DNA of 11,421 nt from an uncultured Oscillochloris sp. (GCA_903877945.1 CAIRFY010000195.1:1-11421); one strand, 5' to 3'; shown: positions 1 to 7,353, counted from the first letter of the stretch. A program made the numbers and translations. Notes: generated by a model from the sequence alone, not told the origin.

Positions 1-28
1 AAATGTTCATATTCATAGCTACGGATGA

Positions 29-204
29 CAGGTGTCAGGTGTCAGGTGTCAGGTGTCAGGTTTACAGTTCGTAGTGCGGGCTTCCAGCCTGCCGACGCAC
101 ATCTGGCGGGCTGGAAGCCCGCACTACGAACGTCGCAAACTGTAAAGTAACCCGAACCTTGAAAGCCCTGAAACCTCACACCTCACACCTGAAACCTCAC
201 ACCT
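29..204. repeat. Nested palindromic intergenic element flanked by tandem repeats
   Basis: Three layers of inverted repeat lie one inside another. The inner arms, 67-93 and 105-131, are 27 nt each with one mismatch around an 11-nt loop. A middle pair, tttacagtt (61-69) and aactgtaaa (138-146), is perfectly complementary. The outer arms, 44-63 and 171-190, match at 18 of 20 positions. The left flank (29-61) is a 7-nt tandem array of CAGGTGT, four full copies plus a partial one. The right flank repeats a 17-nt word (cctgaaacctcacacct) at 167-183 and 188-204, a 21-nt period. Such structures are typical of dispersed REP/MITE-like elements, but no transposase is present and copy number cannot be judged here. 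It sits just upstream of the first glycosyltransferase, so it could affect transcription or transcript stability. Confidence 0.8.
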
Positions 205-220
205 TGTCTTAGGAAATTTT

Positions 221-1447
221 ATGCGTATCCTGATGATCACCCCGTACCCGCCGTCGCCCATCCGGGTGCGCGCCCTGCACCTGCTGCGCGGGCTGGCCCA
301 GCGCGGCCACACGCTGCATCTGCTTTGTCCGGTGCATAATCAGGCCGAGGCCCGCGATCTGGAGTCCTTGCGACCAATCTGCGCCGAGATCGTCGGGGTG
401 CCCACGCACCGGAGCGCGGCTCTTGCCGCCTGTCTGCGCGCCCTGCCCACCTCCCTACCGCTCCAGGCGGCCTACGAACTTCAACCGGCGCTAGTTGCCG
501 CCGCACGTGCCGCTATCATCGGTGGGAATTTCGATGTCGTCCACATCGAACATCTGCGTGCCGCCCAGGTGGCCCTGGCCGCTACAGCCGGTCTGCCCGC
601 TGCCCCGCCGCTGCTCCTTGACGCGGTGGACTGTATCAGCCTGCTCTTCGAACGCGCCCTGCGCGGCAGCCCAGCCCTCGGCCCGCGACTGATCGCCATG
701 CTAGATCTGGCCCGAACCCGCCGCTACGAGGCGGACTACGCGGCCCACTTCGCTGGCGTTGTTGTCACCTCGCCCGAGGATGCATGGGCAATTGAGACGT
801 TACGCGCCCAACGTGGCGCACCGTCGAGATCTGCGCCTCAGGTCGTGGCCAACGGCGTTGATCTTGCGTACTTCGCACCTCGTCATTGCCCCCGCGATCC
901 GGCAACTGTCATCTTCAGCGGCAAAATGAGCTACCACGCAAACCACGCCGCCGCCCTCTTTTTACTCGCCGAAATCATGCCCCGTGTGTGGCGCGATCAC
1001 CCCGAGGTGAACGTGATCATCGCCGGGGCGCAGCCCGCCCCTCAGATCCGGGCCTTCGCCCGCGACCCGCGTGTCGTCGTGACGGGCTACGTCCCCGATC
1101 TGCGGCCCTTCCTTGCCCGCGCTACCCTTGCTGTCGCCCCCATGCGCTACGGCGTGGGCATCCAAAACAAAGTCCTTGAGGCGATGGCCAGCGGTACGCC
1201 CGTGATCACCTCGCGCCAGACGACCCAGGCACTGACGGCACTCCCTGGCCGCGATCTGCTCGTCGCAGAAGGAGCCTCCGACTTTGCCCAACAGATGATT
1301 GCGTTGCTGGCGAACCCGCAGCACTGTCGCGACCTCAGCAACCACGCCTGCCAGTATGTCGCCCGCCACCATAGCTGGGCCGCAAGTGTTGCTACCCTCG
1401 AAAATTGCTACGCCCACGCGATTCAATCTAAATGGATGCTTATCTAA
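221..1447 (+). CDS. Glycosyltransferase family 4 (GT-B fold)
   Basis: A 408-residue protein of usual GT4 length, predicted to be cytoplasmic and to transfer a sugar from a nucleotide-sugar donor onto a lipid-linked glycan. The N-terminal acceptor domain starts with MRILMITPYPPSP and has the usual H-L-LRGLAQRGH helix (residues 20-30). The GT-B linker and donor domain begin at VANGVDLAYFAP (209-220), followed by IFSGKMSYHAN (231-241), VIIAGA (265-270) and VTGYVPDLRPFLARA (287-301). The donor-site signature is GVGIQNKVLEAMASGTPVI (311-329), in place of the classic E-x7-E. This variant is familiar from the Stp1-like sugar transferases found with exosortase/EPS loci (TIGR03087-type); that subfamily assignment is from memory. 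The start is supported by AGGA at 211-214. It is the first gene of the cluster, directly after a palindromic element. The acceptor and the sugar are unknown. Confidence 0.9.
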   Translation: MRILMITPYPPSPIRVRALHLLRGLAQRGHTLHLLCPVHNQAEARDLESLRPICAEIVGVPTHRSAALAACLRALPTSLPLQAAYELQPALVAAARAAIIGGNFDVVHIEHLRAAQVALAATAGLPAAPPLLLDAVDCISLLFERALRGSPALGPRLIAMLDLARTRRYEADYAAHFAGVVVTSPEDAWAIETLRAQRGAPSRSAPQVVANGVDLAYFAPRHCPRDPATVIFSGKMSYHANHAAALFLLAEIMPRVWRDHPEVNVIIAGAQPAPQIRAFARDPRVVVTGYVPDLRPFLARATLAVAPMRYGVGIQNKVLEAMASGTPVITSRQTTQALTALPGRDLLVAEGASDFAQQMIALLANPQHCRDLSNHACQYVARHHSWAASVATLENCYAHAIQSKWMLI

Positions 1448-1534
1448 TGATAAATGCAGATTTAGGCATATGTTATACCAGCCGCTAATACTACAGATAT
1501 AGGTTACGACCCACGTCAGGAGGGAGTCTGCACC
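1448..1534 (+). promoter_or_regulatory. Short AT-rich gap with strong RBS for the GT2 gene
   Basis: This 87-nt gap between the two glycosyltransferases is clearly AT-richer than its flanks and holds TAATAC (1486-1491) and TTATAC-like words that could be -10 elements, but no good -35 at a standard distance. A strong Shine-Dalgarno (caggaggga, around 1518-1526) precedes the ATG at 1535. A secondary promoter is possible but unproven. Confidence 0.3.
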
Positions 1535-2284
1535 ATGGCTATTCTGTCAATCATCATCCCCTGCTACAACGAACGGGAGGGTATTCCCTCTATGTACACG
1601 CGCTTCGCCGCAGTCATCCCAGAGCTGCGTCAGCGTACCGAGGTTGAGCTGGTGCTGGTGGATGACGGCAGCAGTGACAGCAGCGCCGAACTGCTTGAAA
1701 CGGCCTTCTCCCGCCTGGGTGGGGTGACGGTGCTGCGGCACACGCGGAATCGCGGCCTGGGCGCGGCGCTGCGTACCGGATTCGCCCGCGCACACGGGGA
1801 CATTATCGTCACCTGCGATAGCGACGGCACCTACCCCTTTGAGGAGATTCCGGCCCTGATTGATCGCCTAATTCCCGGCGTTGATATTGTCACTGCGTCG
1901 CCCTATCACCCCGCCGGTGGAATCGAGAACGTACCGGCCTATCGTATCTTTATCAGCAAGGGCGCATCGCTCTGCTACCGGCTCCTCGTCGGCAGGCATA
2001 TCCACACCTACACGGCGCTCTTCCGGGCCTACCGCCGTGAGGTGATCGACCAGGTTGTCACTCGTGACGATGGATTCCTGATGGTGACGGAGCTGCTTGT
2101 CGAGTCAATCCTGGCCGGATTCCACGTCGCCGAATACCCAGCCATATTGCGCGTGCGCTGCTACGGTCAGTCGAAAGCGCGGGTGCTGCGGATTACCCGC
2201 GCCCACCTGAGCTATATGGCGAGCGTGATCGGGCGGCGCATGCAGAGTCGGCACCGCACGGCTCTCACTCAGGGGATACGCTGA
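1535..2284 (+). CDS. Glycosyltransferase family 2 (polyprenyl-phosphate sugar transferase-like)
   Basis: A 249-residue GT-A fold glycosyltransferase. The N-terminus SIIIPCYNEREGIP (5-18), the nucleotide-binding VDDGSSDSS (42-50), RNRGLGAALRTGF (71-83) and the metal-binding D-S-D (D95-S-D97 in TCDSDGTYPFEEIP) are all present. This arrangement resembles the dolichol/polyprenyl-phosphate mannosyltransferase (DPM1) branch and the undecaprenyl-phosphate glycosyltransferases, but there are no C-terminal membrane helices, so it is a soluble or peripheral enzyme. The C-terminal GQSKARVLRITRAHLSYM segment is also typical of that branch. It may charge a lipid carrier with a sugar or extend the glycan. 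A strong SD precedes the ATG. Its stop overlaps the epimerase start by one base (TGATG, 2282-2286), so the two are probably co-translated. Confidence 0.88.
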   Translation: MAILSIIIPCYNEREGIPSMYTRFAAVIPELRQRTEVELVLVDDGSSDSSAELLETAFSRLGGVTVLRHTRNRGLGAALRTGFARAHGDIIVTCDSDGTYPFEEIPALIDRLIPGVDIVTASPYHPAGGIENVPAYRIFISKGASLCYRLLVGRHIHTYTALFRAYRREVIDQVVTRDDGFLMVTELLVESILAGFHVAEYPAILRVRCYGQSKARVLRITRAHLSYMASVIGRRMQSRHRTALTQGIR

Positions 2285-3393
2285 TGTTCCGTGTACTCAC
2301 CATGCTCGGTACTCGCCCGGAGATCATCAAGCTCTCGCCGCTTATTCCGCTGCTATGCGAACGCTTCGAACATCTGCTCGTCCACTCAGGTCAGCACTAT
2401 AGCTACGAGATGGACGCCCGCTTTTTTGCCGAGCTTGATCTGCCCGACCCTGACATAACTCTGAATGTTGGCTCGGCCAGCCATGGTGAGCAGTTGGCGC
2501 GTATGCTCGCCCGCCTTGAACCCATCCTGCTGGAATGGCAGCCGGACGCCGTGGTCGTCCAAGGCGACACCAATACCACTCTGGCGGGCGGGCTGGCCGC
2601 CGCCAAGCTGAATATCCCCGTTGTCCACGTTGAGGCCGGCTGTCGCTCGTTCAACCGGGCCATGCCCGAGGAGTTGAACCGGGTCATTGTCGATCACCTA
2701 TCGAGCCTGCTCTGTGCGCCGGATATCCGTTCTGTGGATCACCTGCGAGCCGAGAACATTCCCAATTCGCAGATCGCAATGGTCGGTTCGACCGCGATTG
2801 ACGCCTGCACCCGTAACCGCCAGTTTATTGGTCAATCCCGTATCCTGACCGATCTCCAACTGACACCCGGCGACTACCTTGTCCTCACGCTTCATCGGGC
2901 CGAGAACACGGTGCCCGAGCTGCTGCCCGGCATCCTGGCCGCCCTTCATGCGCTCGCGGCTGATCACACGATCATCTTTCCGGTTCACCCGCGCACCGCT
3001 GCGGCGATTACAGCGCAGGGGCTGCAGGTGTCAAGCCACATTCGCATGTGCGCTCCGCTCGGCTACATCGACATGCTGCGACTCCTGAGCGCGGCCCGCG
3101 CCGCGCTGACCGACTCAGGGGGACTTCAGGAGGAGGCCGCCGTTCTCGGCGTTCCCACCCTCATCTTACGCAACGAGACCGAGTGGCAAAAATTGGTAGA
3201 CGCTGGGATTCACACTCTGGCTGGCAATCGCCCCGCCAGCATCCGTATGGCCGCCAGAGTCGCCTTAAGTAATGAGGGACTGAACATCGCCCGCTCACGC
3301 CCACTGCGCCTAGCCAGCGGCGCAAGCGAACGGATCTGTGCGCTGATTGCCGATCTCCTGGTCGAGCGTCGCCCGCTCGCTAGGTTTGTGTAA
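2284..3393 (+). CDS. wecB: UDP-N-acetylglucosamine 2-epimerase (non-hydrolysing)
   Basis: A 369-residue cytosolic enzyme of full family length that interconverts UDP-GlcNAc and UDP-ManNAc, or a related 2-acetamido sugar. Family motifs are in order: GTRPEIIKLSPL (9-20), SGQHYSYEMD (35-44), VVQGDTNTT (91-99, with D95), HVEAGCRS (115-122, E117), MPEELNR (127-133), LHRAENT (203-209, H204), FPVHPRT (232-238) and TDSGGLQEEAAVLGVPTLILR (276-296). The acidic residues and the HRAENT histidine correspond to the catalytic set of Escherichia coli WecB. In this family, WbpI-type enzymes act instead on UDP-2,3-diacetamido-glucuronate; that substrate is possible here, because a sugar aminotransferase and a Gfo/Idh dehydrogenase are in the same cluster. 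Sequence reading alone cannot separate the two. It starts at an ATG overlapping the GT2 stop. Confidence 0.93.
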   Translation: MFRVLTMLGTRPEIIKLSPLIPLLCERFEHLLVHSGQHYSYEMDARFFAELDLPDPDITLNVGSASHGEQLARMLARLEPILLEWQPDAVVVQGDTNTTLAGGLAAAKLNIPVVHVEAGCRSFNRAMPEELNRVIVDHLSSLLCAPDIRSVDHLRAENIPNSQIAMVGSTAIDACTRNRQFIGQSRILTDLQLTPGDYLVLTLHRAENTVPELLPGILAALHALAADHTIIFPVHPRTAAAITAQGLQVSSHIRMCAPLGYIDMLRLLSAARAALTDSGGLQEEAAVLGVPTLILRNETEWQKLVDAGIHTLAGNRPASIRMAARVALSNEGLNIARSRPLRLASGASERICALIADLLVERRPLARFV

Positions 3394-3456
3394 TGAGGCA
3401 AGGTTCGTCGCCGCGATGAAAATGACTGCTGACATAGTGCGATGGTGTAGAGCTAC

Positions 3457-3484
3457 CTTTGCGGCTTTGCGACTTTGCGTGAGA
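3457..3484. repeat. Single arm of the 'ctttgcg' dispersed repeat
   Basis: This stretch is CTTTGCG-GCTTTGCG-ACTTTGCG-TGAGA, an 8-nt periodic array of the tttgcg word. It closely resembles the left arm of the full inverted repeat at 5804-5874, but no complementary second arm follows. It is probably a decayed or solo half of the same dispersed family. It lies in the 204-nt gap between the epimerase and the small membrane protein. Confidence 0.6.
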
Positions 3485-3597
3485 CTCGGGAATATCCGTT
3501 GTTGGCTGTTTTCACAACAGGAATCGCTATGCAGAAGATCGACGAGATCGCCGCGTTGCCGTCCACTGCGGTCATAACGCCCGAAGGGAAGATCAGC

Positions 3598-3969
3598 ATG
3601 AGCATGAATACGGTCGTCCTTATCTGTCTCGCCACCGTCCTTGGTATAGGCGGGCAGTTTATGCTCAAGTATGGCATGGGCCAGATGGGGCCACTGAGTC
3701 TGAGTGTCGGTAGCATCCCCCAGATCATCTGGCAGATCGCGACCGCGCCCTATGTGGTCGGTGGCCTGCTGATCTACGGCGTCGGCACCTTCTTCTGGCT
3801 GATCACCCTCTCGCGGATCGAACTGAGTGTGGCCTACCCGTTCGTCAGCCTGAACCAAGTGCTGATCTTTCTGATCGCCTGGCTTGTCCTGCACGAGCAA
3901 ATCAGCCCGCAGCGCGGCATCGGCGTAGCTGTCATCTGTGCGGGTATGTTGCTTGTCGCCCAGTCCTGA
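3598..3969 (+). CDS. Small four-helix DMT-superfamily membrane protein (EamA/ArnE-like)
   Basis: With the start at 3598 this is 123 residues with four hydrophobic helices at roughly 5-24, 51-72, 80-100 and 105-121. That is the layout of SMR/ArnE-ArnF-like half-size members of the drug/metabolite transporter superfamily. The motifs GGQFMLKYGM (18-27), SVAYPFVSLNQVL (77-89) and LVLHEQISPQRGIGV (96-110) fit the EamA-type repeat. The SMR drug-pump glutamate in helix 1 is absent, which argues against multidrug export. In a polysaccharide cluster it may be a subunit of a lipid-linked sugar flippase, as ArnE/F are for undecaprenyl-phosphate-Ara4N; this is inference. Starts further upstream are possible: ATG 3529 with AGGAA at 3519-3523 would add 23 polar residues. 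I prefer 3598 because family members begin right at helix 1 and a GAAGGGA SD lies just before it. Confidence 0.75.
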   Translation: MSMNTVVLICLATVLGIGGQFMLKYGMGQMGPLSLSVGSIPQIIWQIATAPYVVGGLLIYGVGTFFWLITLSRIELSVAYPFVSLNQVLIFLIAWLVLHEQISPQRGIGVAVICAGMLLVAQS

Positions 3970-4031
3970 GTCTACGCATGATGACCCAAACACGTGGGCA
4001 TACGCGTGTGTGCCACCAGGAGGAGGAGTCG

Positions 4032-4667
4032 ATGGAACACTTAAATCGCTACCTGAGCCAGGTTGTCTCCACATTACAAATCCTCCCGCAACCGCCCCTC
4101 AACGCTATTGCCGAGGCGCTTTGGGAAACCTATCGGCGCGATGGGACGATCTTTGTGTGCGGGAATGGCGGCAGTGCAGCGACTGCCTCGCATTTCGCGT
4201 GCGATCTTGCAAAATGGACGATCCGCCCACCTGCGCGCCGTGTGCGCGCACTGGCCCTCACCGACAACGTCCCGATTATGACCGCATGGTCAAACGACCA
4301 GAGCTACACCAGCGTCTTCGTCGAGCAGATGATCAGCCATTATCGCCCCGGCGATATGATCGTTGCTATCTCGGGCAGCGGCAACTCGCCCAACGTCCTT
4401 GAGGCGGTGGGCTGGGCAAACCAGATCGGTGCGATCACCGTCGGCATGAGCGGATTCGATGGCGGTAAGCTCTGTCGGATGGCCCAGGTGCCGATGCGGG
4501 TTGAAAACTACTGTATGCCGCAGGTCGAAGACGCCCACAGCATGATCTGCCACGCCCTCGCGGTGAACCTCGGCCAGCAGATCGAGGAGTCTCTCAGCGA
4601 CCTGACAGTTGATGCATCTGCACCACAGTTTGTATTGCTGGAGCGAATGGTGGGAGGATACGAGTGA
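4032..4667 (+). CDS. gmhA: SIS-domain phosphosugar isomerase, GmhA-like
   Basis: A 211-residue single-SIS-domain protein resembling sedoheptulose-7-phosphate isomerase, which makes D-glycero-D-manno-heptose 7-phosphate, the first step of ADP- or GDP-heptose synthesis. The phosphosugar loop FVCGNGGSAATASHF (41-55), LTDNVPIMTAWSND (76-89), AISGSGNSPNVLEAV (112-126) and the C-terminal QVEDAHSMICHAL (164-176, H169) follow GmhA order. H169 aligns with the family's catalytic histidine. In place of the family's catalytic glutamate shortly after the loop there is ACDLA with D58, which is either a conservative change or a sign of a different substrate. The start at 4032 is chosen for the strong AGGAGGAG just upstream; an in-frame ATG at 3978 has no SD. 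It overlaps the aminotransferase at TGATG. No other heptose gene (hldE, gmhB, hddA/C) is in the window. 'GmhA-like' is safe; the exact substrate is not. Confidence 0.82.
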   Translation: MEHLNRYLSQVVSTLQILPQPPLNAIAEALWETYRRDGTIFVCGNGGSAATASHFACDLAKWTIRPPARRVRALALTDNVPIMTAWSNDQSYTSVFVEQMISHYRPGDMIVAISGSGNSPNVLEAVGWANQIGAITVGMSGFDGGKLCRMAQVPMRVENYCMPQVEDAHSMICHALAVNLGQQIEESLSDLTVDASAPQFVLLERMVGGYE

Positions 4668-5749
4668 TGATCCCGATCTCCCGCCCGCTGTTTGGATCGG
4701 AGGAAGAAGAGGCTGTACTCGCCGTGCTGCGCTCGGGCATGATTGCCCAGGGGCCACAGGTTGAGCGCTTCGAGGCGGCCTTCGCCGCCCTCTGCGGCGT
4801 GCCCCACGCCGTGGCCGTTAGCTCGGGTACCACTGCCCTGTACCTGGCCCTGCTTGCCCACGGCATTGGCCCCGGCGATGAGGTGATCACGACGCCTTTC
4901 ACCTTCATCGCTACCGCTAACAGCGTACTCATGACTGGGGCCAGGCCGGTCTTTGTTGATATTGACCCCGCCAGCTTCAATATTGACCCGGCCCTGATTG
5001 CGGCAGCGATCACGCCGCGCACGAGGGCGATCATTCCTGTGCATCTGTACGGCCAGATTGCGGCGATGGACGCGATTATGGAGATCGCCCAGCGCCACGG
5101 ACTCGTGGTTATCGAGGACGCCGCCCAAGCCGTTGGGGCGCTCTTCCACGACCGCCCGGCGGGCAGCTTTGGTACGGGCTGCTTTTCGCTCTATGCCACC
5201 AAGAATATCACCAGCGGCGAGGGCGGTATGATCACCACGGCTGACCCTGCTGTGGCCAATCATGTGCGCCTGCTGCGCAGCCACGGCAGCCGCGTACGCT
5301 ACTACCACGAGATGCTGGGCTATAACTTTCGCATGACTGATCTCCAGGCTGCAATTGGCCTGGTTCAAGTAGGCAAACTGGCCGCCTTTACTGAGCGGCG
5401 TCTGCATCATGCCGCCTTCTTTGATCGCCATATCAGCCATCCGGCGGTGACAAAGCCACAGGTACAGCCTGGGCTGCGCCATGTGTTCCACCAGTACATT
5501 CTGCGCATCCACGCCGACCACCGTGCTGAGGCCGCCCGCCAACTCGCCGCCGCCGGTGTCGGCACGGCCATCTTCTACCCGCTGCCCATCCCGCGCCAGC
5601 CGTACTACCGCGAGATCGGCTACACCGACCACCTGCCCGTTGCCGATCAGATCAGCGCCGAGGTGCTGGCCCTGCCGGTGTACCCCGGCTTGAGCGACGC
5701 CGATCTGAGCCAGATCGTCGACGCTGTCAATGGCATGCGCCTTGAATAA
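4667..5749 (+). CDS. DegT/DnrJ/EryC1/StrS-family sugar aminotransferase
   Basis: A 360-residue PLP-dependent enzyme that would aminate a keto-sugar nucleotide using glutamate. Visible landmarks are SRPLFGSEEEEAVL (5-18), SSGTTALYLAL (52-62, phosphate binding), TPFTFIATANSVL (76-88), VHLYGQIAAMDAI (125-137), VIEDAAQAVGA (148-158) with the PLP-pyridine Asp, and SLYATKNITSGEGGM (174-188) with the Schiff-base lysine K179. GYNFRMTDLQAAIGLVQ follows, then the C-terminal PIPRQPYY. All family elements are intact. I start at ATG 4667, which shares its A with the preceding TGA, after GGGAGGA at 4652-4658; a GTG at 4664 would add one residue. With the Gfo/Idh dehydrogenase downstream it could form a C3-amination pair like GnnA/GnnB or WbpB/WbpE. 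An alternative is C4-amination of a 4-keto-6-deoxy sugar, but no 4,6-dehydratase is in view. Confidence 0.92.
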   Translation: MIPISRPLFGSEEEEAVLAVLRSGMIAQGPQVERFEAAFAALCGVPHAVAVSSGTTALYLALLAHGIGPGDEVITTPFTFIATANSVLMTGARPVFVDIDPASFNIDPALIAAAITPRTRAIIPVHLYGQIAAMDAIMEIAQRHGLVVIEDAAQAVGALFHDRPAGSFGTGCFSLYATKNITSGEGGMITTADPAVANHVRLLRSHGSRVRYYHEMLGYNFRMTDLQAAIGLVQVGKLAAFTERRLHHAAFFDRHISHPAVTKPQVQPGLRHVFHQYILRIHADHRAEAARQLAAAGVGTAIFYPLPIPRQPYYREIGYTDHLPVADQISAEVLALPVYPGLSDADLSQIVDAVNGMRLE

Positions 5750-5803
5750 AGGGAAGTTAGGCAGTACCGCATAAGTAACGCTGTCAGGCGGAATGAAGCG
5801 AGA

Positions 5804-5874
5804 TTCTTTGCGCCTTTGCGTCTTTGCGTCAAATCGTACGTGCATGTGACGCAAAGGCGCGAAGACGCAAAGAA
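5804..5874. repeat. Inverted repeat of the 'ctttgcg' family
   Basis: The left arm (5804-5831) and right arm (5847-5874) are 28 nt each and complementary at 25 positions, with a 15-nt loop. The left arm is internally an 8-nt tandem array (CTTTGCGC, CTTTGCGT, CTTTGCGT). Similar words occur as dispersed intergenic repeats in several Chloroflexota and cyanobacterial genomes; that statement is from memory. The element fills the gap between the aminotransferase and the FAD oxidoreductase. There is no T-run after it, so it is not a canonical terminator, but it may attenuate transcription or protect an mRNA end. Confidence 0.8.
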
Positions 5875-5988
5875 AGAGTGAGAAGGGTTACAGACCTGGT
5901 GTTTCGCGCCACTCTGTATGATGAGCAACTGAAACAGCGTTACTTCTGCGGTAGTGCGGAGATAGGGCAGGCACGAAAGGAACTCCTG

Positions 5989-7335
5989 ATGATCGATATT
6001 GTTGGCGGCGGAATCCTCGGCCTGACAATGGCCCACGAACTGCTCAAGCGCGGCCAGCACGTGCGAGTCTGGGAGCGTGCAGATAACCTTGGCGGCCTGA
6101 TGGGCCGCACCGCGCTGCCCGAGTTAGGCGATGTAAGCTGCGACCGCTATTATCATACGATCCTCAGCAGCGACCGCACCATCATGGGGTTGCTTGACGA
6201 AGTTGGACTGCGATCCCGGTTGCACACGGTTGCCACAAAGATGGGCTTCTATCACAACGGGCGCTCCTACCCGATGTCAACGCCTCTGGAGTTCCTGCGC
6301 TTCCCGCCGCTTGGCATGATCGACCGGCTGCGTCTGGCCTACACCATCCTGGCTTGCCGCCAGATCAAAGACTGGCGCGCCCTTGAGCAGATCCCGGTCG
6401 AGACGTGGCTCGCGGGACTGAGCGGCCCGCGCACGCTGCGGCATATCTGGGCACCCCTGCTGCGCGCCAAGTTCGACGGCGATATTAGCCATGTGCCCGC
6501 TACCTACATCTGGTCGCGCCTTGTGCGTACCACCGACACCCGTACCAAGGGTGGCAGCCAGGAGCAGATGTGCTATCTGCCCGGCGGCTACCAGGAACTG
6601 ATCGATGCGCTCGCCGCCACGGTGCGCGCCCGCGACGGTACGCTCACAACGGGCGCAACGGTAGATCAGCTTCTGGTCGCTGACGGTCAGGTGGTTGGGT
6701 TCGTCGTAGACGGCCAGCAGATCGAGAGCAACCACGTGATCCTGACCACCCAGACACCGATCTCGCGCCGACTGCTCCCGCCCGAGGCCAGTGCCGTCTC
6801 TGCTCGCTGGGGCCAGATGGAGGGGTTCCTAGGCATTGTCTGTATGCTGCTGGTGCTGCGCCGCTCGCTCACTCCCTACTACACCCTCAACATCACCGAC
6901 GAACGCATCCCCTTTACCGGTGTCATTGAAACAACAAATCTGATCGACCCGGCCCATGTGGGCGGCTATCACCTAGTCTATCTACCAAAATATGTGGCCC
7001 CCGGCAGTCCCTACGCCACCATGCCCGACGACGAGTTGCGCGTCACCTTCCTGGGCTACCTGCGCCAGATGTTCCCCGACCTGCGCGACGATGAGATCGC
7101 CGCCGTGCGGATCAGTCGCGAGCGTTATGTTGAGCCGATACACCCGGTTGGGGCTACCGACCTGATCCCAGGGCTCACCAGCGAGGTCGCCGGGCTCTAC
7201 CTCGCTAACACCGGCCAGATCTATCCGCAACTGACCAACGGCGAATCCGTTTGCGCCTTTGCTCATCAGGTGGCCGGTGAGGTGGTGCGCCTCGCCAGTG
7301 CCCCGCGTAGCCCAGCGGCGCTCGTCGCTGCCTAA
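5989..7335 (+). CDS. FAD-dependent oxidoreductase (amine oxidase/protoporphyrinogen oxidase-like), function unknown
   Basis: A 448-residue flavoprotein. The N-terminal dinucleotide-binding fold is MIDIVGGGILGLTMAHELLKRG (GxGxxG at 6-11) ending in the ribose-binding acid of VWERADNLGGLMG (27-39). A middle region has RYYHTILSSD (53-62), FYHNGRSYPM (87-96) and YLPGGYQELIDAL (196-208). The C-terminal FAD-contact segment is GLYLANTGQIYPQLTNGESV, near residues 403-422. No signal peptide or membrane helix is evident. The fold suits hydride abstraction from an amine, a saturated ring or a lipid. Related proteins are often found in EPS clusters and are usually labelled only 'NAD(P)/FAD-dependent oxidoreductase'. 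UDP-galactopyranose mutase has a related fold, but I cannot see its signatures. The start at 5989 is chosen because the Rossmann motif begins directly there and GAAAGGA precedes it; upstream codons run through the repeat. The substrate is unknown. Confidence 0.8.
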   Translation: MIDIVGGGILGLTMAHELLKRGQHVRVWERADNLGGLMGRTALPELGDVSCDRYYHTILSSDRTIMGLLDEVGLRSRLHTVATKMGFYHNGRSYPMSTPLEFLRFPPLGMIDRLRLAYTILACRQIKDWRALEQIPVETWLAGLSGPRTLRHIWAPLLRAKFDGDISHVPATYIWSRLVRTTDTRTKGGSQEQMCYLPGGYQELIDALAATVRARDGTLTTGATVDQLLVADGQVVGFVVDGQQIESNHVILTTQTPISRRLLPPEASAVSARWGQMEGFLGIVCMLLVLRRSLTPYYTLNITDERIPFTGVIETTNLIDPAHVGGYHLVYLPKYVAPGSPYATMPDDELRVTFLGYLRQMFPDLRDDEIAAVRISRERYVEPIHPVGATDLIPGLTSEVAGLYLANTGQIYPQLTNGESVCAFAHQVAGEVVRLASAPRSPAALVAA

Positions 7336-7353
7336 AGCCACCTACGATAGCCC

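Noticed and set aside
29..61. Possible CRISPR or other repeat array in the CAGGTGT run.
   Set aside because: The 7-nt units are directly adjacent with no spacers, so it is a simple tandem repeat.
3475..3528. Start of the small membrane protein at 3475.
   Set aside because: This start lies inside a dispersed repeat arm, has no SD, and would add a polar tail unlike the family.
3310..4074. A 254-codon minus-strand open frame across the small membrane protein gene.
   Set aside because: Its translation is rich in His, Asp and Arg without domain motifs, and it overlaps genes with clear family signatures on the plus strand.
4508..5854. A 448-codon open frame on the minus strand.
   Set aside because: It lies antisense to the fully motif-bearing aminotransferase and is a by-product of high GC codon use; it shows no recognisable domain.
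5824..5988. Longer N-terminus for the FAD oxidoreductase from 5824.
   Set aside because: The extra 55 codons run through an inverted repeat, and the FAD-binding strand begins exactly at the ATG at 5989, which has its own SD.
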